Source of the DNA: Dehalococcoidia bacterium
GTDB lineage: Bacteria > Chloroflexota > Dehalococcoidia > JAENJB01
Length of the DNA: 14,068 nt
Direction: 5' to 3'
Assembly: GCA_016844565.1 (NCBI GenBank)
Contig: JAENJB010000038.1
Span: 1-14,068 of the forward strand
Position 1 is the first letter of the stretch. Every line of letters begins with the position of its first letter. Of this stretch, positions 1 to 6,992 are shown piece by piece. The position numbers and the translations under genes were made by a program. The notes below the pieces were generated by a model. That model was not told the DNA's origin, made no database searches, and saw only the letters and a program-made list of their open reading frames with translations.

Positions 1-37
1 AATTGTGCCCGATCATTGTCACTCACATTTATTCGTT

Positions 38-57
38 TGCTGGTTCTCATACCAGCA
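38..57. other. Short inverted repeat downstream of etfA
   Basis: TGCTGGT (38-44) and ACCAGCA (51-57) form a perfect 7-bp stem with a 6-base loop. No T-run follows on the minus strand, so it is not a typical rho-independent terminator for etfBA. It abuts the putative leftward -10 element. The rest of 1-93 shows no gene. Confidence 0.4.
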
Positions 58-85
58 TTATACCATAACTAACGCTATTTAGGAA
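57..85 (-). promoter_or_regulatory. Possible extended -10 promoter reading leftward out of the window
   Basis: On the minus strand, TATAAT (62-57) is preceded by TGG (65-63), which gives an extended -10 element. A weak -35 (TTCCTA, 85-80) lies 17 bases upstream. It sits just past the end of etfA and would drive a gene beyond the left edge. The same nine bases, TGGTATAAT, form the -10 of the prfA promoter at 4046-4054. This is motif reading only; no transcript is known. Confidence 0.45.
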
Positions 86-93
86 GCACTACA

Positions 94-1086
94 CTAGCTG
101 CCCGTCAGTTCTTTGATCTTCTCAATAAAGGCGGGTAAAACCTGTTTCCAGTCTCCAACCACGCCGAAACGGGCCTCCTTGAAGATGTTGGCCTCCGGGT
201 CCTTGTTTACAGCCACGATGGTCTTGGCACCAGAGCATCCCGCCATGTGCTGGCTCGACCCCGAGATGGCTACAGCGATGTAGACCTCTGGCGTCACAAT
301 CTTGCCGGTGAGGCCCACTTGCTGGCTGCTGGGGATCCAGTTGTTGTCCACTGGAGGACGGCTAGCGCCGACGGCTCCTTTGAAAAGTCTGGCCAGAGCG
401 TCCAGTTGCTTGAAACCCTCCGCGCCGGCCATCCCCCTGCCGCAGGCCACAATCACACGGGCTTCCTCCAGCTTGATCCCCGCCACCTCCTCCTTCACTC
501 TCTTGACCAGCCGCGTTCTTATCTGGGCTGGCTTCAGGTCTACTTTGATCGGGATGGTTTCGCCCTGCCTTGATGGGTCCTTAGCCAACGGCTCCATGCT
601 CTTGGCCCTGACGGTAGCCATTTGGGGCTTGGTGGAGAAAGTGAACACGGCCCGGGCATTGCCGCCGTAGACCGGACGGCTTTGCAGGAGGAGCTTGGTC
701 TGCGGGTCAATGGCCAATTCCGTGCAGTCCATTGAGACGCTGGTCTTTAACCGGAAGGCGAGGCGAGGGGCCAGGTCGCGTCCTATCTCTGTCTGGCCCA
801 TCAGGACGACCTGTGGTTGTATCTGGCCCAATGCCTGCTCCATGGCCGATACGTAAGCATCCGTCTGGTAGTCCTTCAAGATGGGGTCATCAACCACATA
901 CACCTTCTTCGCCCCCCAGGCGATGACCTCCGGTGGTGAAGAGGCCACCTGGTTTCCGACAATGATGGCTGCCAGCTCCTCTCCAAGGACGTCGGCCAGC
1001 TTCTTACCGGCACCGAGCAATTCCCCGGCCATCGGAGATACGTTGGCCCCCTGCGCCTCCACGAATATCAGAACGCCTTTTTCCAT
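94..1086 (-). CDS. etfA: Electron transfer flavoprotein, alpha subunit
   Basis: This is the FAD-binding large subunit of an electron transfer flavoprotein, a soluble heterodimer that passes electrons between flavin dehydrogenases and another carrier. The 330-aa length is normal for the family. An N-terminal alpha/beta domain (about 1-190) is followed by the conserved C-terminal FAD domain. Visible FAD-domain motifs are CGRG (215-218), SRPPVDNNW (242-250), QVGLTGK (256-262), ISGSSQH (274-280), NKDPEANIF (294-302) and VVGDW (309-313). The ATG has an AGGAGAG ribosome binding site and lies 10 bases after etfB, so the two genes are one transcript. No C-terminal fusion or extra ferredoxin domain is present. 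No acyl-CoA dehydrogenase or quinone oxidoreductase partner is in the window, so the electron donor and acceptor are unknown. Confidence 0.96.
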   Translation of the reverse strand: MEKGVLIFVEAQGANVSPMAGELLGAGKKLADVLGEELAAIIVGNQVASSPPEVIAWGAKKVYVVDDPILKDYQTDAYVSAMEQALGQIQPQVVLMGQTEIGRDLAPRLAFRLKTSVSMDCTELAIDPQTKLLLQSRPVYGGNARAVFTFSTKPQMATVRAKSMEPLAKDPSRQGETIPIKVDLKPAQIRTRLVKRVKEEVAGIKLEEARVIVACGRGMAGAEGFKQLDALARLFKGAVGASRPPVDNNWIPSSQQVGLTGKIVTPEVYIAVAISGSSQHMAGCSGAKTIVAVNKDPEANIFKEARFGVVGDWKQVLPAFIEKIKELTGS

Positions 1087-1096
1087 TGTCGCTCTC

Positions 1097-1897
1097 CTAA
1101 ATTACCTTGGCTTCTCTCAATCTCAGAGCCAGCTTCGCTGCGGCATCGGCAGGATTCTCCCCTGCCACAATCTCGCACTTCCCCTCCTTGACCGGCTGGA
1201 ACAGCTTGAGCAGTCGGGTGCGCCTCCCGGCGGCGCCCACCTCGGAGGGATTGACCCCAATATCGGCTGGCTTCCACACTATCGGCTGCTTCTTGGCCGC
1301 AGCCATGATGCCTTTCAGGGCGGCATAACGCGCCTCGCCCAGTTCGTTGCTGACCGTAACGAGAGCCGGGAAAGGCACCTCAACCTCTTCGTAGCCGTCC
1401 GAGGTCACTCTCTCCACCAGCGCCTTACCATCGGCCACTGTTACCTTCCGGGCGATAGTTACGCTCGGAATCCCGAGAATCTCGGCGATACCGGAGCCCA
1501 CCTGGCCGGCATCCCAGTCCGATGCCTGACGGCCGCAGAAGATAAGGTCGAAAGCGCCTATCTTCCTGATGGCCATGGCCAGAGCGAAGGCGGTGGACCA
1601 GCTATCGCTGTCTTCGAAAGCGGCATCCTCAAGAAGAACCAATTCGTCAGCTCCCATGGCCAGAGGCTTCTTGACTACATCGCGGACAAGGTTGTTGCCG
1701 AGGCTGACGACGGTAACTTTACCGCCTTTGGCATCCTTGATACGCAAAGCCGCTTCGACTGCTTGTTCATCGAAGGGACTGAGCACCGGTTTCACGCCGG
1801 GAGGAGGAATGACCTTGTTGGTGGCAGAATCTACCTTGAAAGAGGCTGGCGGAGCTTCCGGGTCGGGCACCTGTTTGACGCAGACAATCATGTTCAT
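1097..1897 (-). CDS. etfB: Electron transfer flavoprotein, beta subunit
   Basis: This is the small subunit of the electron transfer flavoprotein, 266 aa and full length. The N-terminus has the typical family opening IVCVKQVPDPE (residues 4-14). The nucleotide-binding loop reads CGRQASDWDAGQVG (121-134). The signature helix region SNELGEARYAALKGIMAA (183-200) follows. In ordinary ETF this loop binds AMP. In the bifurcating ETFs of anaerobes it binds a second FAD, and those commonly have a D-G/x-D-T-x-Q-V-G form. DWDAGQVG leans toward the anaerobe type, but this is inference. The start ATG-AAC-ATG has AGGAG (1912-1908) ten bases upstream. The gene is first in a two-gene operon with etfA. Confidence 0.96.
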   Translation of the reverse strand: MNMIVCVKQVPDPEAPPASFKVDSATNKVIPPPGVKPVLSPFDEQAVEAALRIKDAKGGKVTVVSLGNNLVRDVVKKPLAMGADELVLLEDAAFEDSDSWSTAFALAMAIRKIGAFDLIFCGRQASDWDAGQVGSGIAEILGIPSVTIARKVTVADGKALVERVTSDGYEEVEVPFPALVTVSNELGEARYAALKGIMAAAKKQPIVWKPADIGVNPSEVGAAGRRTRLLKLFQPVKEGKCEIVAGENPADAAAKLALRLREAKVI

Positions 1898-1958
1898 CGC
1901 GGTTCAGCTCCTAGACACAATTTCGTCCATGGGTGGATTGATTGCGAGCAGACTGTGA

Positions 1959-1988
1959 AATGTATCATCACGAAAGGCTTTGTGTCAA
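1959..1988 (-). promoter_or_regulatory. Sigma70-type promoter of etfBA
   Basis: On the minus strand, a consensus -35 TTGACA (1988-1983), an 18-base spacer and a -10 TACATT (1964-1959) are seen. TGA just before the -10 adds an extended -10 feature. The leader to the etfB start would be about 55 bases. The same TTGACA/TACATT pair precedes ubiX. The region 1898-2068 holds no gene, and I see no terminator between prmC and this promoter. Confidence 0.6.
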
Positions 1989-2068
1989 GAAAGGAATGAG
2001 AGATTGCGTAACCTCGTTGCGATGCCGGACATTGTTCCAGCAGATGTAAGAGGCTTTGCCAGAGGGAG

Positions 2069-2923
2069 TCAGACTGGAAAAGTGATGGTCACCACGCGCT
2101 CGATACCACCGGGGTCCCGATGCGGCTGGATATCAGCCTCGGGAAAGTGATTTCTCGCCAGTCTCAGGACCTCTTCCGACTGGCCCATCCCTATCTCAAG
2201 CAGCAGGCAGCGCCGGGGCTGCCGCAGTTCGTGTGCCTGGTGCAGCAGCAGGCGTATACTGTGCAGCCCATCCGGGCCCCCATCGAGTGCCTCCCGAGGC
2301 TCGAAGCGAATCTCCGGAGCCATGGTCTGAAGCTCTGGCTCCATGACATAAGGCAGATTGGCCACTATAAGGTCTACGTTCCCAGGAAGGGGGGCCAATA
2401 AGTCGCCCTGAAGCAGAACAACGCGGTTGTCCAAACCATGTCGGGCCCTGTTGATAGCCGCGACCTCCAGAGCCTGGATTGAAAGGTCGGTGGCGCATAT
2501 GCGCGCATTGGTCAGATTCGTGGCCAGACTGATGGCGATGGCACCGCTGCCCGTGCCGATGTCGGCTATGATGATAGGCCTGACTGCGGAGTGGCTGCGA
2601 GCGAAGTCGAGAGTCATTTCCACCAGCAACTCGGTTTCCGGCCGCGGGACAAGGACGCGGCGATCAACGTAGAAGTCCAGGCCAAAGAACTCTTGATGGC
2701 AGACGAGGTAGGCCACCGGCTCGTGCCGGAGACGGCGCTCCAACAGACACGAGAAGCGTTCCCACTCGGGAGGAGCCAATTCCTCTTCCAGTTGGAGATA
2801 AAGCTGGGCCTGGGTTATCTGTAGTACATGGCGGAGAAGAAGCTGGATGTCGTGGGAGGCATCAGAGATGTGGTGAGCGGCTAGAGCGCTGGTGGCCCGG
2901 TTTAAGGCCTCTTTGAGCGTCAA
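2069..2923 (-). CDS. prmC: Peptide chain release factor N5-glutamine methyltransferase
   Basis: This SAM-dependent enzyme methylates the glutamine of the GGQ motif in release factors RF1 and RF2, which raises termination efficiency in the cytoplasm. It is 284 aa, normal for PrmC/HemK. The N-terminal helical domain recognises the factor. The family signature LVPRPETELLVE is at 91-102, the SAM-binding loop DIGTGSGAIA at 121-130, and the catalytic loop ANLPY at 188-192. Most PrmC proteins have NPPY there, so NLPY is a variant. The start is TTG, and its TTGA overlaps the TGA stop of prfA by 4 bases. The two genes are therefore translationally coupled and the enzyme sits beside its substrate, a common bacterial arrangement. 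Confidence 0.94.
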   Translation of the reverse strand: MTLKEALNRATSALAAHHISDASHDIQLLLRHVLQITQAQLYLQLEEELAPPEWERFSCLLERRLRHEPVAYLVCHQEFFGLDFYVDRRVLVPRPETELLVEMTLDFARSHSAVRPIIIADIGTGSGAIAISLATNLTNARICATDLSIQALEVAAINRARHGLDNRVVLLQGDLLAPLPGNVDLIVANLPYVMEPELQTMAPEIRFEPREALDGGPDGLHSIRLLLHQAHELRQPRRCLLLEIGMGQSEEVLRLARNHFPEADIQPHRDPGGIERVVTITFPV

Positions 2924-3990
2924 GCGGTGGCTTCCTCCAGTTGCCGTCCCCTGTAGGCAGCCGCCAGAGCCTCAATAAGCTCGTCCAAGTTGCCTTCCAT
3001 TATGTGTGGCAGGTTATGAAAAGTCATGTTTAGGCGGTGGTCGGTGATCCTGTCCTGTGGGAAATTGTAGGTACGGATCTTTTCAGCGCGGTCGCCTGTC
3101 CCCACCTGAGAACGGCGTTGCTCAGTGATAGCATCTCTCTGTTTTCGCTGCTGGATGTCGAAGAGACGGGCCCGCAGGACAGCCATGGCTTTCTGACGGT
3201 TCTTAAGCTGAGAGCGCTCGTCCTGGCAGGTGCTGACGATGCCCGTGGGGAGGTGGGTGAGGCGAACTGCCGTGGACAACTTGTTCACATTTTGCCCCCC
3301 CGCACCAGAAGCGTGGTAAAAATCCATCTTCAGGTCCTCCGGTCTGATATCCACCTCGATATCCTCTGCCTTGGCCAGGACGGCCACGGTGGCCGTGGAG
3401 GTATGAATGCGCCCCGACGCCTCAGTGGTCGGGACACGCTGAACACGATGTACCCCCCGTTCGTACTTGAGCTTGCTGAATGCGCCTTTACCGCTTATCT
3501 CGAAGATGATCTCCTTGAAGGCGCCGAGACCGCTCCCACTGACGTCGATGACTTCAATTTGCCAGCCTCTGGACTGTGCGTAACGGGCATACATGCGGTA
3601 AAGGTCGGCGGCGAAAAGCGCTGCCTCTTCCCCTCCCGTACCGGCCCTGATTTCCACAATGACGTCCTTCTCGTCATTTGGCTCTGGGGAGACCAGAAGA
3701 AGCTTCATCTCCTCCAACAGAGCATCGCGTCTCTGCCCCAACAGGGCGATTTCCTGCTTGGCGAGAGCCGCCATCCCCGAGTCCAGGCCACCCTGCAACA
3801 TGGCCGTCGTGTCCGCGAGGCTGCGGTCCACCGCCTGGCACTCCCGGTACTTCTCTACTAGCTTCTCCAGGCTCGATCGTTCGCGAGCCAGCGTCATCAG
3901 GCGCTCTCTGTCTGTGGCCACATCTGGTCGGGCCATCAACTGTTCAAGTTCGTCGTAGCGACGCTGTAGCTGATTCAATCTACCCAGCAT
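2920..3990 (-). CDS. prfA: Peptide chain release factor 1
   Basis: RF1 reads UAA and UAG stop codons on the ribosome and triggers release of the peptide. It is 356 aa, close to the usual 360. An N-terminal helical coiled domain (about 1-95) is followed by EIRAGTGGEEAALFAADLYRMY (113-134), which belongs to the class I release factor core. The codon-recognition tripeptide of PxT type is P187-T188-T189; E. coli has PAT. The catalytic GGQ is at 231-233 within HASGAGGQNVNK and is the target of PrmC next door. The PxT type identifies RF1 rather than RF2, which has SPF. The ATG has an AAGGA ribosome binding site 7 bases upstream. Confidence 0.97.
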   Translation of the reverse strand: MLGRLNQLQRRYDELEQLMARPDVATDRERLMTLARERSSLEKLVEKYRECQAVDRSLADTTAMLQGGLDSGMAALAKQEIALLGQRRDALLEEMKLLLVSPEPNDEKDVIVEIRAGTGGEEAALFAADLYRMYARYAQSRGWQIEVIDVSGSGLGAFKEIIFEISGKGAFSKLKYERGVHRVQRVPTTEASGRIHTSTATVAVLAKAEDIEVDIRPEDLKMDFYHASGAGGQNVNKLSTAVRLTHLPTGIVSTCQDERSQLKNRQKAMAVLRARLFDIQQRKQRDAITEQRRSQVGTGDRAEKIRTYNFPQDRITDHRLNMTFHNLPHIMEGNLDELIEALAAAYRGRQLEEATA

Positions 3991-4045
3991 TGTGCTATCC
4001 TTTTATATGCCGGAGCGTTATTTCATAAGAGTATTCGGCGAGTTC

Positions 4046-4074
4046 ATTATACCATAGTCGATTCGCTAGCCGAG
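4046..4074 (-). promoter_or_regulatory. Extended -10 promoter of prfA-prmC
   Basis: On the minus strand, TGGTATAAT (4054-4046) is a perfect -10 with an extended TG element. The -35 region (about 4074-4069) is poor, as expected for extended -10 promoters. The leader to the prfA ATG would be about 50 bases. A short inverted repeat AGCCG/CGGCT (4068-4072/4079-4083, 6-base loop) overlaps the -35 region. Its significance is unknown. Confidence 0.55.
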
Positions 4075-4122
4075 TGAGCGGCTGATGGGCTTTCCTGATT
4101 GGCACAGTCATATGGCCGCTTA

Positions 4123-4150
4123 TTGACAGTGCTAGCTGAGGTGATATAAT
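4123..4150 (+). promoter_or_regulatory. Near-perfect sigma70 promoter of the NEW3/ABC operon
   Basis: A consensus -35 TTGACA (4123-4128), a 16-base spacer and a consensus -10 TATAAT (4145-4150) are seen. TGA (4142-4144) adds an extended -10 feature. Transcription would start near 4157, about 78 bases before the first ATG. It is divergent from the prfA promoter, with about 70 bases between the two -35 regions. This is the strongest promoter match in the window. Confidence 0.8.
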
Positions 4151-4162
4151 CAGGCAATCGGT

Positions 4163-4204
4163 GAGCCCGCGTCGGTTTATCGAAAGAGCTTGGCCCGCGG
4201 GCTC
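4163..4204 (+). promoter_or_regulatory. Leader hairpin in the 5' UTR of the NEW3/ABC operon
   Basis: GAGCCCGCG (4163-4171) and CGCGGGCTC (4196-4204) are perfect 9-base complements separated by 24 bases. They lie just after the predicted transcription start and 30 bases before the ATG. There is no T-run after the stem, so it is not a terminator. The 3' arm also sits inside GCCCGCGGGC (4193-4202), a self-complementary decamer, so alternative pairings or a dimeric operator are possible. A role in mRNA stability or as a protein-binding site is inference. Confidence 0.5.
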
Positions 4205-4234
4205 GAATTTTGCGTGAATGGATTGAGGGAAGCT

Positions 4235-5092
4235 ATGAAAAGATGGGGTTTGCTACTGGTAGCTGGTTTCCTCTTGATGGCCTTCGTGATACCGCTAGCG
4301 GCTTCAGCCCAGGAAGAGGTGAAACCACCTACATTTTCACTGAGTCCCCGGTTCCCTTCAGTAGTGGGGAAGGCTGACTCGACATTCAGGTTCAAAGTAG
4401 ATTTGAACTACGACGGTACTAAGTCCACCATTGTGAACTTCTCGGCCACGGCTCCTCAGGGTTGGGATGTCCGCATCCTGGGTGGTATACCAGAAGTCGA
4501 TATCAGGCAAATGCGCCTCGAAGCCTTCAAGAGTTTTCCTGATAGCATTGACGTTGAGATTACTCCTCCGCGGGGGAATGTCGTGGTGCCGGGCGAATAC
4601 ACAGCTACGCTGGAAGCCATGGAATCGCCGCCTGGAAAGCTCCAGAGCAAGGTGGAGCTGAAGGCGGTGGTGACTGCCCGTCACCTCCTGGTATTCAGCA
4701 CCGAGGGGGGAATGCTGAACACTTCCGTTCGTCCTGGAGAGGAGAACATTTTCCCACTCGCGTTGAGAAACGGCGGGACGGTGGCTCTGGAGAAGGTCAC
4801 CTTTTCTAGTAGCAAACCTGAAGGATGGAGCATCACCTTCCGGCCTGATACTGTCGACACGATTCCGGTGGGCGGAGTGCAGACTGTGGAGGCGGTAATC
4901 AAGCCTCCTAAGCGGACTATAGCCGGAGATTACGGCATCACGTTGCTCTCCCAATCCGAGAATGTCAGTGAGACGCTGGCAATTCGGGTCACGGTTCTTA
5001 CGCCCACCATCTGGGGATGGGTCGGAGTGATAATCGCCCTGGCGGTTATCGCCGGGCTGGGCCTCGTCTTCTGGCGGTTCGGCAGGCGGTGA
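4235..5092 (+). CDS. Exported NEW3-domain protein with C-terminal membrane anchor
   Basis: This is a 285-aa extracytoplasmic protein of unknown precise role. A signal peptide (about 1-26) has a basic KR start, a hydrophobic core and a probable cleavage after ASA. Two tandem beta-sandwich repeats follow (about 33-148 and 155-255). Both show the NEW3 (alpha-galactosidase-associated, Ig-like) pattern: FRFKVDL near 49-55, PQGWDV near 72-77, and PEGWSI followed by PPKRTIAGDYGITL in the second. A C-terminal helix (about 258-281) ends in FWRFGRR and would anchor it. A longer reading from a TTG at 4190 is possible, but the ATG at 4235 follows TTGAGGGAAGCT with a good ribosome binding site and places the signal peptide at the N-terminus. 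Its stop overlaps the ABC ATPase start, so it is probably an external subunit or ligand-sensing partner of that transporter. Confidence 0.82.
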   Translation: MKRWGLLLVAGFLLMAFVIPLAASAQEEVKPPTFSLSPRFPSVVGKADSTFRFKVDLNYDGTKSTIVNFSATAPQGWDVRILGGIPEVDIRQMRLEAFKSFPDSIDVEITPPRGNVVVPGEYTATLEAMESPPGKLQSKVELKAVVTARHLLVFSTEGGMLNTSVRPGEENIFPLALRNGGTVALEKVTFSSSKPEGWSITFRPDTVDTIPVGGVQTVEAVIKPPKRTIAGDYGITLLSQSENVSETLAIRVTVLTPTIWGWVGVIIALAVIAGLGLVFWRFGRR

Positions 5093-6018
5093 TGTCAGAC
5101 GGCGCCATAATCAAGACGCGCCAGTTGAGCAAGTCGTATGGTGCGTTTCAGGCCGTCCGAGCCCTGGACCTTGAGGTCCGGGAGAGGGAGATTTTCGGCC
5201 TCCTCGGACCGAATGGGGCAGGTAAGAGCACCACTATCCTGATGCTCCTCGGCCTGACCGAGCCCACGTCTGGAGAAGCCTCGGTCTGCGGCTATGACCC
5301 CGTGCGGCATCCACTGGAAGTGAAACGGCAGGTGGGGTACCTGCCGGAGAAGGTTGGGTTCTACGAGGAGTTGACTGCCGAAGAGGATCTGAAGTACACC
5401 GCCTACTTAAACGGTCTCTCCCCAAAATCGGCTTCAGAAAGAATCAAGGAAGCGCTCAAGAGAGTCGGGCTTGCAGACGTAGCGCAGAAGCGGGTAGGAC
5501 AACTGTCCCACGGTATGAAGCAGCGGCTGGGGATTGCCGATGTGCTGGTGAAGGCTCCGCGTTTGGTGATTCTGGACGAGCCGGCGGCAGGCATTGACCC
5601 CGAAGGGGTGAGCCAGCTGCTTGAGCTTATCACGCGCCTCAATCGTGAACTGGGGATGACGGTAGTCTTTTGCACACACATGCTTCAACAGGTGGAGAAG
5701 ATTTGTCACCGCGTGGGGGTCATGGCCCACGGCCAGATGGTCGGCGAAGGGAACTTGGAGGAGCTCAAGAGAGGGAAGAGATTTCTGATAGAAGTGAAGG
5801 TGAAAGAACTGGGGACCGCCATTCTGCCGGCTATCCAGAAAATAGAGGGTATCTTCAGCGCGGAGAAGAGGGATGATGGGCTCCTGGTTGAGAGCGACCG
5901 CGATGTCCGGTCTGAAGTGGCGAAGGTGGTGGTGGCCGGTGGAGGACTTCTCGAAGGGATGAAGCTCAGGGAACATTCCCTGGAGGATATCTACCGCAGA
6001 TATGTGAGGGAAGCATAG
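5092..6018 (+). CDS. ABC transporter ATP-binding protein
   Basis: This is a cytoplasmic ATPase of 308 aa that would power the ABC-2 type permease encoded next. All nucleotide-binding motifs are intact: Walker A GPNGAGKST (39-47), signature LSHGMKQR (138-145), Walker B LVILDEP (158-164), D-loop AGID (166-169) and switch histidine H196. A C-terminal extension of about 85 residues (223-308) is typical of the NatA/CcmA/NosF-like export ATPases. The ATG at 5092 overlaps the TGA of the NEW3 gene by one base (TGATG), giving translational coupling. A longer in-frame reading from 5017 would lie inside the upstream gene and is unlikely. The substrate is unknown. Confidence 0.92.
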   Translation: MSDGAIIKTRQLSKSYGAFQAVRALDLEVREREIFGLLGPNGAGKSTTILMLLGLTEPTSGEASVCGYDPVRHPLEVKRQVGYLPEKVGFYEELTAEEDLKYTAYLNGLSPKSASERIKEALKRVGLADVAQKRVGQLSHGMKQRLGIADVLVKAPRLVILDEPAAGIDPEGVSQLLELITRLNRELGMTVVFCTHMLQQVEKICHRVGVMAHGQMVGEGNLEELKRGKRFLIEVKVKELGTAILPAIQKIEGIFSAEKRDDGLLVESDRDVRSEVAKVVVAGGGLLEGMKLREHSLEDIYRRYVREA

Positions 6019-6020
6019 TC

Positions 6021-6968
6021 ATGTCGGGACTGGCAGCAGTCTTCTGGAAAGAGATAGCCGAATATTTCAGCAGCCGGCGGTTTCTCATCCTGCTGGCGCT
6101 AATTTACCTCTCAGGCGGGTGGGCTATCTACAACGCCGCTAATTTCATTCGGAGCGAGGTCAGCGCGAGTTCCTCTGTGTTCCTGCTCCTCTTCACCGCT
6201 TCCGGGCCTCAAGGGGTGCCGCCCTCGTTTGTGTTCTTCCTGGCCCTGTTCGTTCCTATCATCGGCATAGCCTTCGGATTCGATGCCATCAACAGCGAGC
6301 GGGCCAGCGGCACTTTGAGCCGCGTGCTGTCACAGCCCATTTACCGGGACTCGGTGGTCAATGGCAAGTTCCTGGCTGGGTTGTTCACTATCGCGACCTT
6401 GTTAGCGAGCATACTTCTTCTTGTGTCAGGTGTGGGGTTGAGGATGATCGGGGTTGCTCCAGAGCTGGAGGAGATAGCCCGGCTGGCTACCTTCTTTCTC
6501 GTCACCGTTCTTTACGCCGGCTTCTGGCTGGCTTTAGCAATCCTGCTTTCCTTGCTGTTCTCCCGTCCAGCCACATCGGCCCTGGCAGCCATCGCTATCT
6601 GGCTATTCTTCACCTTCTTTATCGGAATGATCGCTCAAGCCGTAGCCGGTGTTCTCGTGCCTGTCGACCAGTTCTCAACCGAAGCCGAGCAAATGCAGTA
6701 CGTGGATACTGCTCAGTTCATCACCCGCTTCTCTCCAGCGACGCTTTTCTCCGAGGCTATGGCTGGTCTTCTAACGCCGTCGCTCAGAGCTCTCGGTATG
6801 GGCACACTGCTTTCCCAACCGCCCGCCGGCATGTTGCCTAACCCCCTCATCTTCAGCCAGAGTTTCCTACTGGTGTGGCCTCAGATTCTGAGCATCCTGG
6901 TGCTAACTATCATTTGCTTCGCCCTGGCCTACATCAAGTTCATGCGAGAGGAAATCAGGGCCACCTGA
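6021..6968 (+). CDS. ABC-2 type transporter permease
   Basis: This is a 315-aa integral membrane protein with about six hydrophobic helices (roughly 20-42, 70-92, 117-145, 157-180, 186-213 and 285-308). The segment FDAINSERASGTLSRVLSQP (about 88-107) is the recognisable ABC-2/NosY-type motif after the second helix. It is followed by a GKFLAGL stretch leading into helix 3. A large loop between helices 5 and 6 (about 215-284) probably faces outward. The gene starts 2 bases after the ATPase stop and ends the operon. Fusion of function with the NEW3 protein suggests export or a cell-envelope task. NosFY-like copper/sulfur transport is one possibility, but the nos genes are absent. Confidence 0.88.
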   Translation: MSGLAAVFWKEIAEYFSSRRFLILLALIYLSGGWAIYNAANFIRSEVSASSSVFLLLFTASGPQGVPPSFVFFLALFVPIIGIAFGFDAINSERASGTLSRVLSQPIYRDSVVNGKFLAGLFTIATLLASILLLVSGVGLRMIGVAPELEEIARLATFFLVTVLYAGFWLALAILLSLLFSRPATSALAAIAIWLFFTFFIGMIAQAVAGVLVPVDQFSTEAEQMQYVDTAQFITRFSPATLFSEAMAGLLTPSLRALGMGTLLSQPPAGMLPNPLIFSQSFLLVWPQILSILVLTIICFALAYIKFMREEIRAT

Positions 6969-6992
6969 GACAGTTGGGGCTAGTTGAAGCGG

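Noticed and set aside
881..1999. 372-aa open frame on the plus strand, antisense to etfA and etfB
   Set aside because: It covers the strongly supported etfBA genes, has no recognisable domain and looks like a codon-bias mirror of those genes.
3037..3861. 274-aa plus-strand frame antisense to prfA
   Set aside because: It lies wholly within RF1, which has all family motifs, and the product matches no family I know.
4358..4954. 198-aa minus-strand frame within the NEW3 gene
   Set aside because: It is antisense to a gene with a signal peptide, a promoter and operon coupling; there is no ribosome binding site or domain.
6969..6992. Possible bidirectional terminator between the ABC operon and ubiX
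   Set aside because: The 24-base gap and its flanks show no GC-rich stem with a T-run in either direction.
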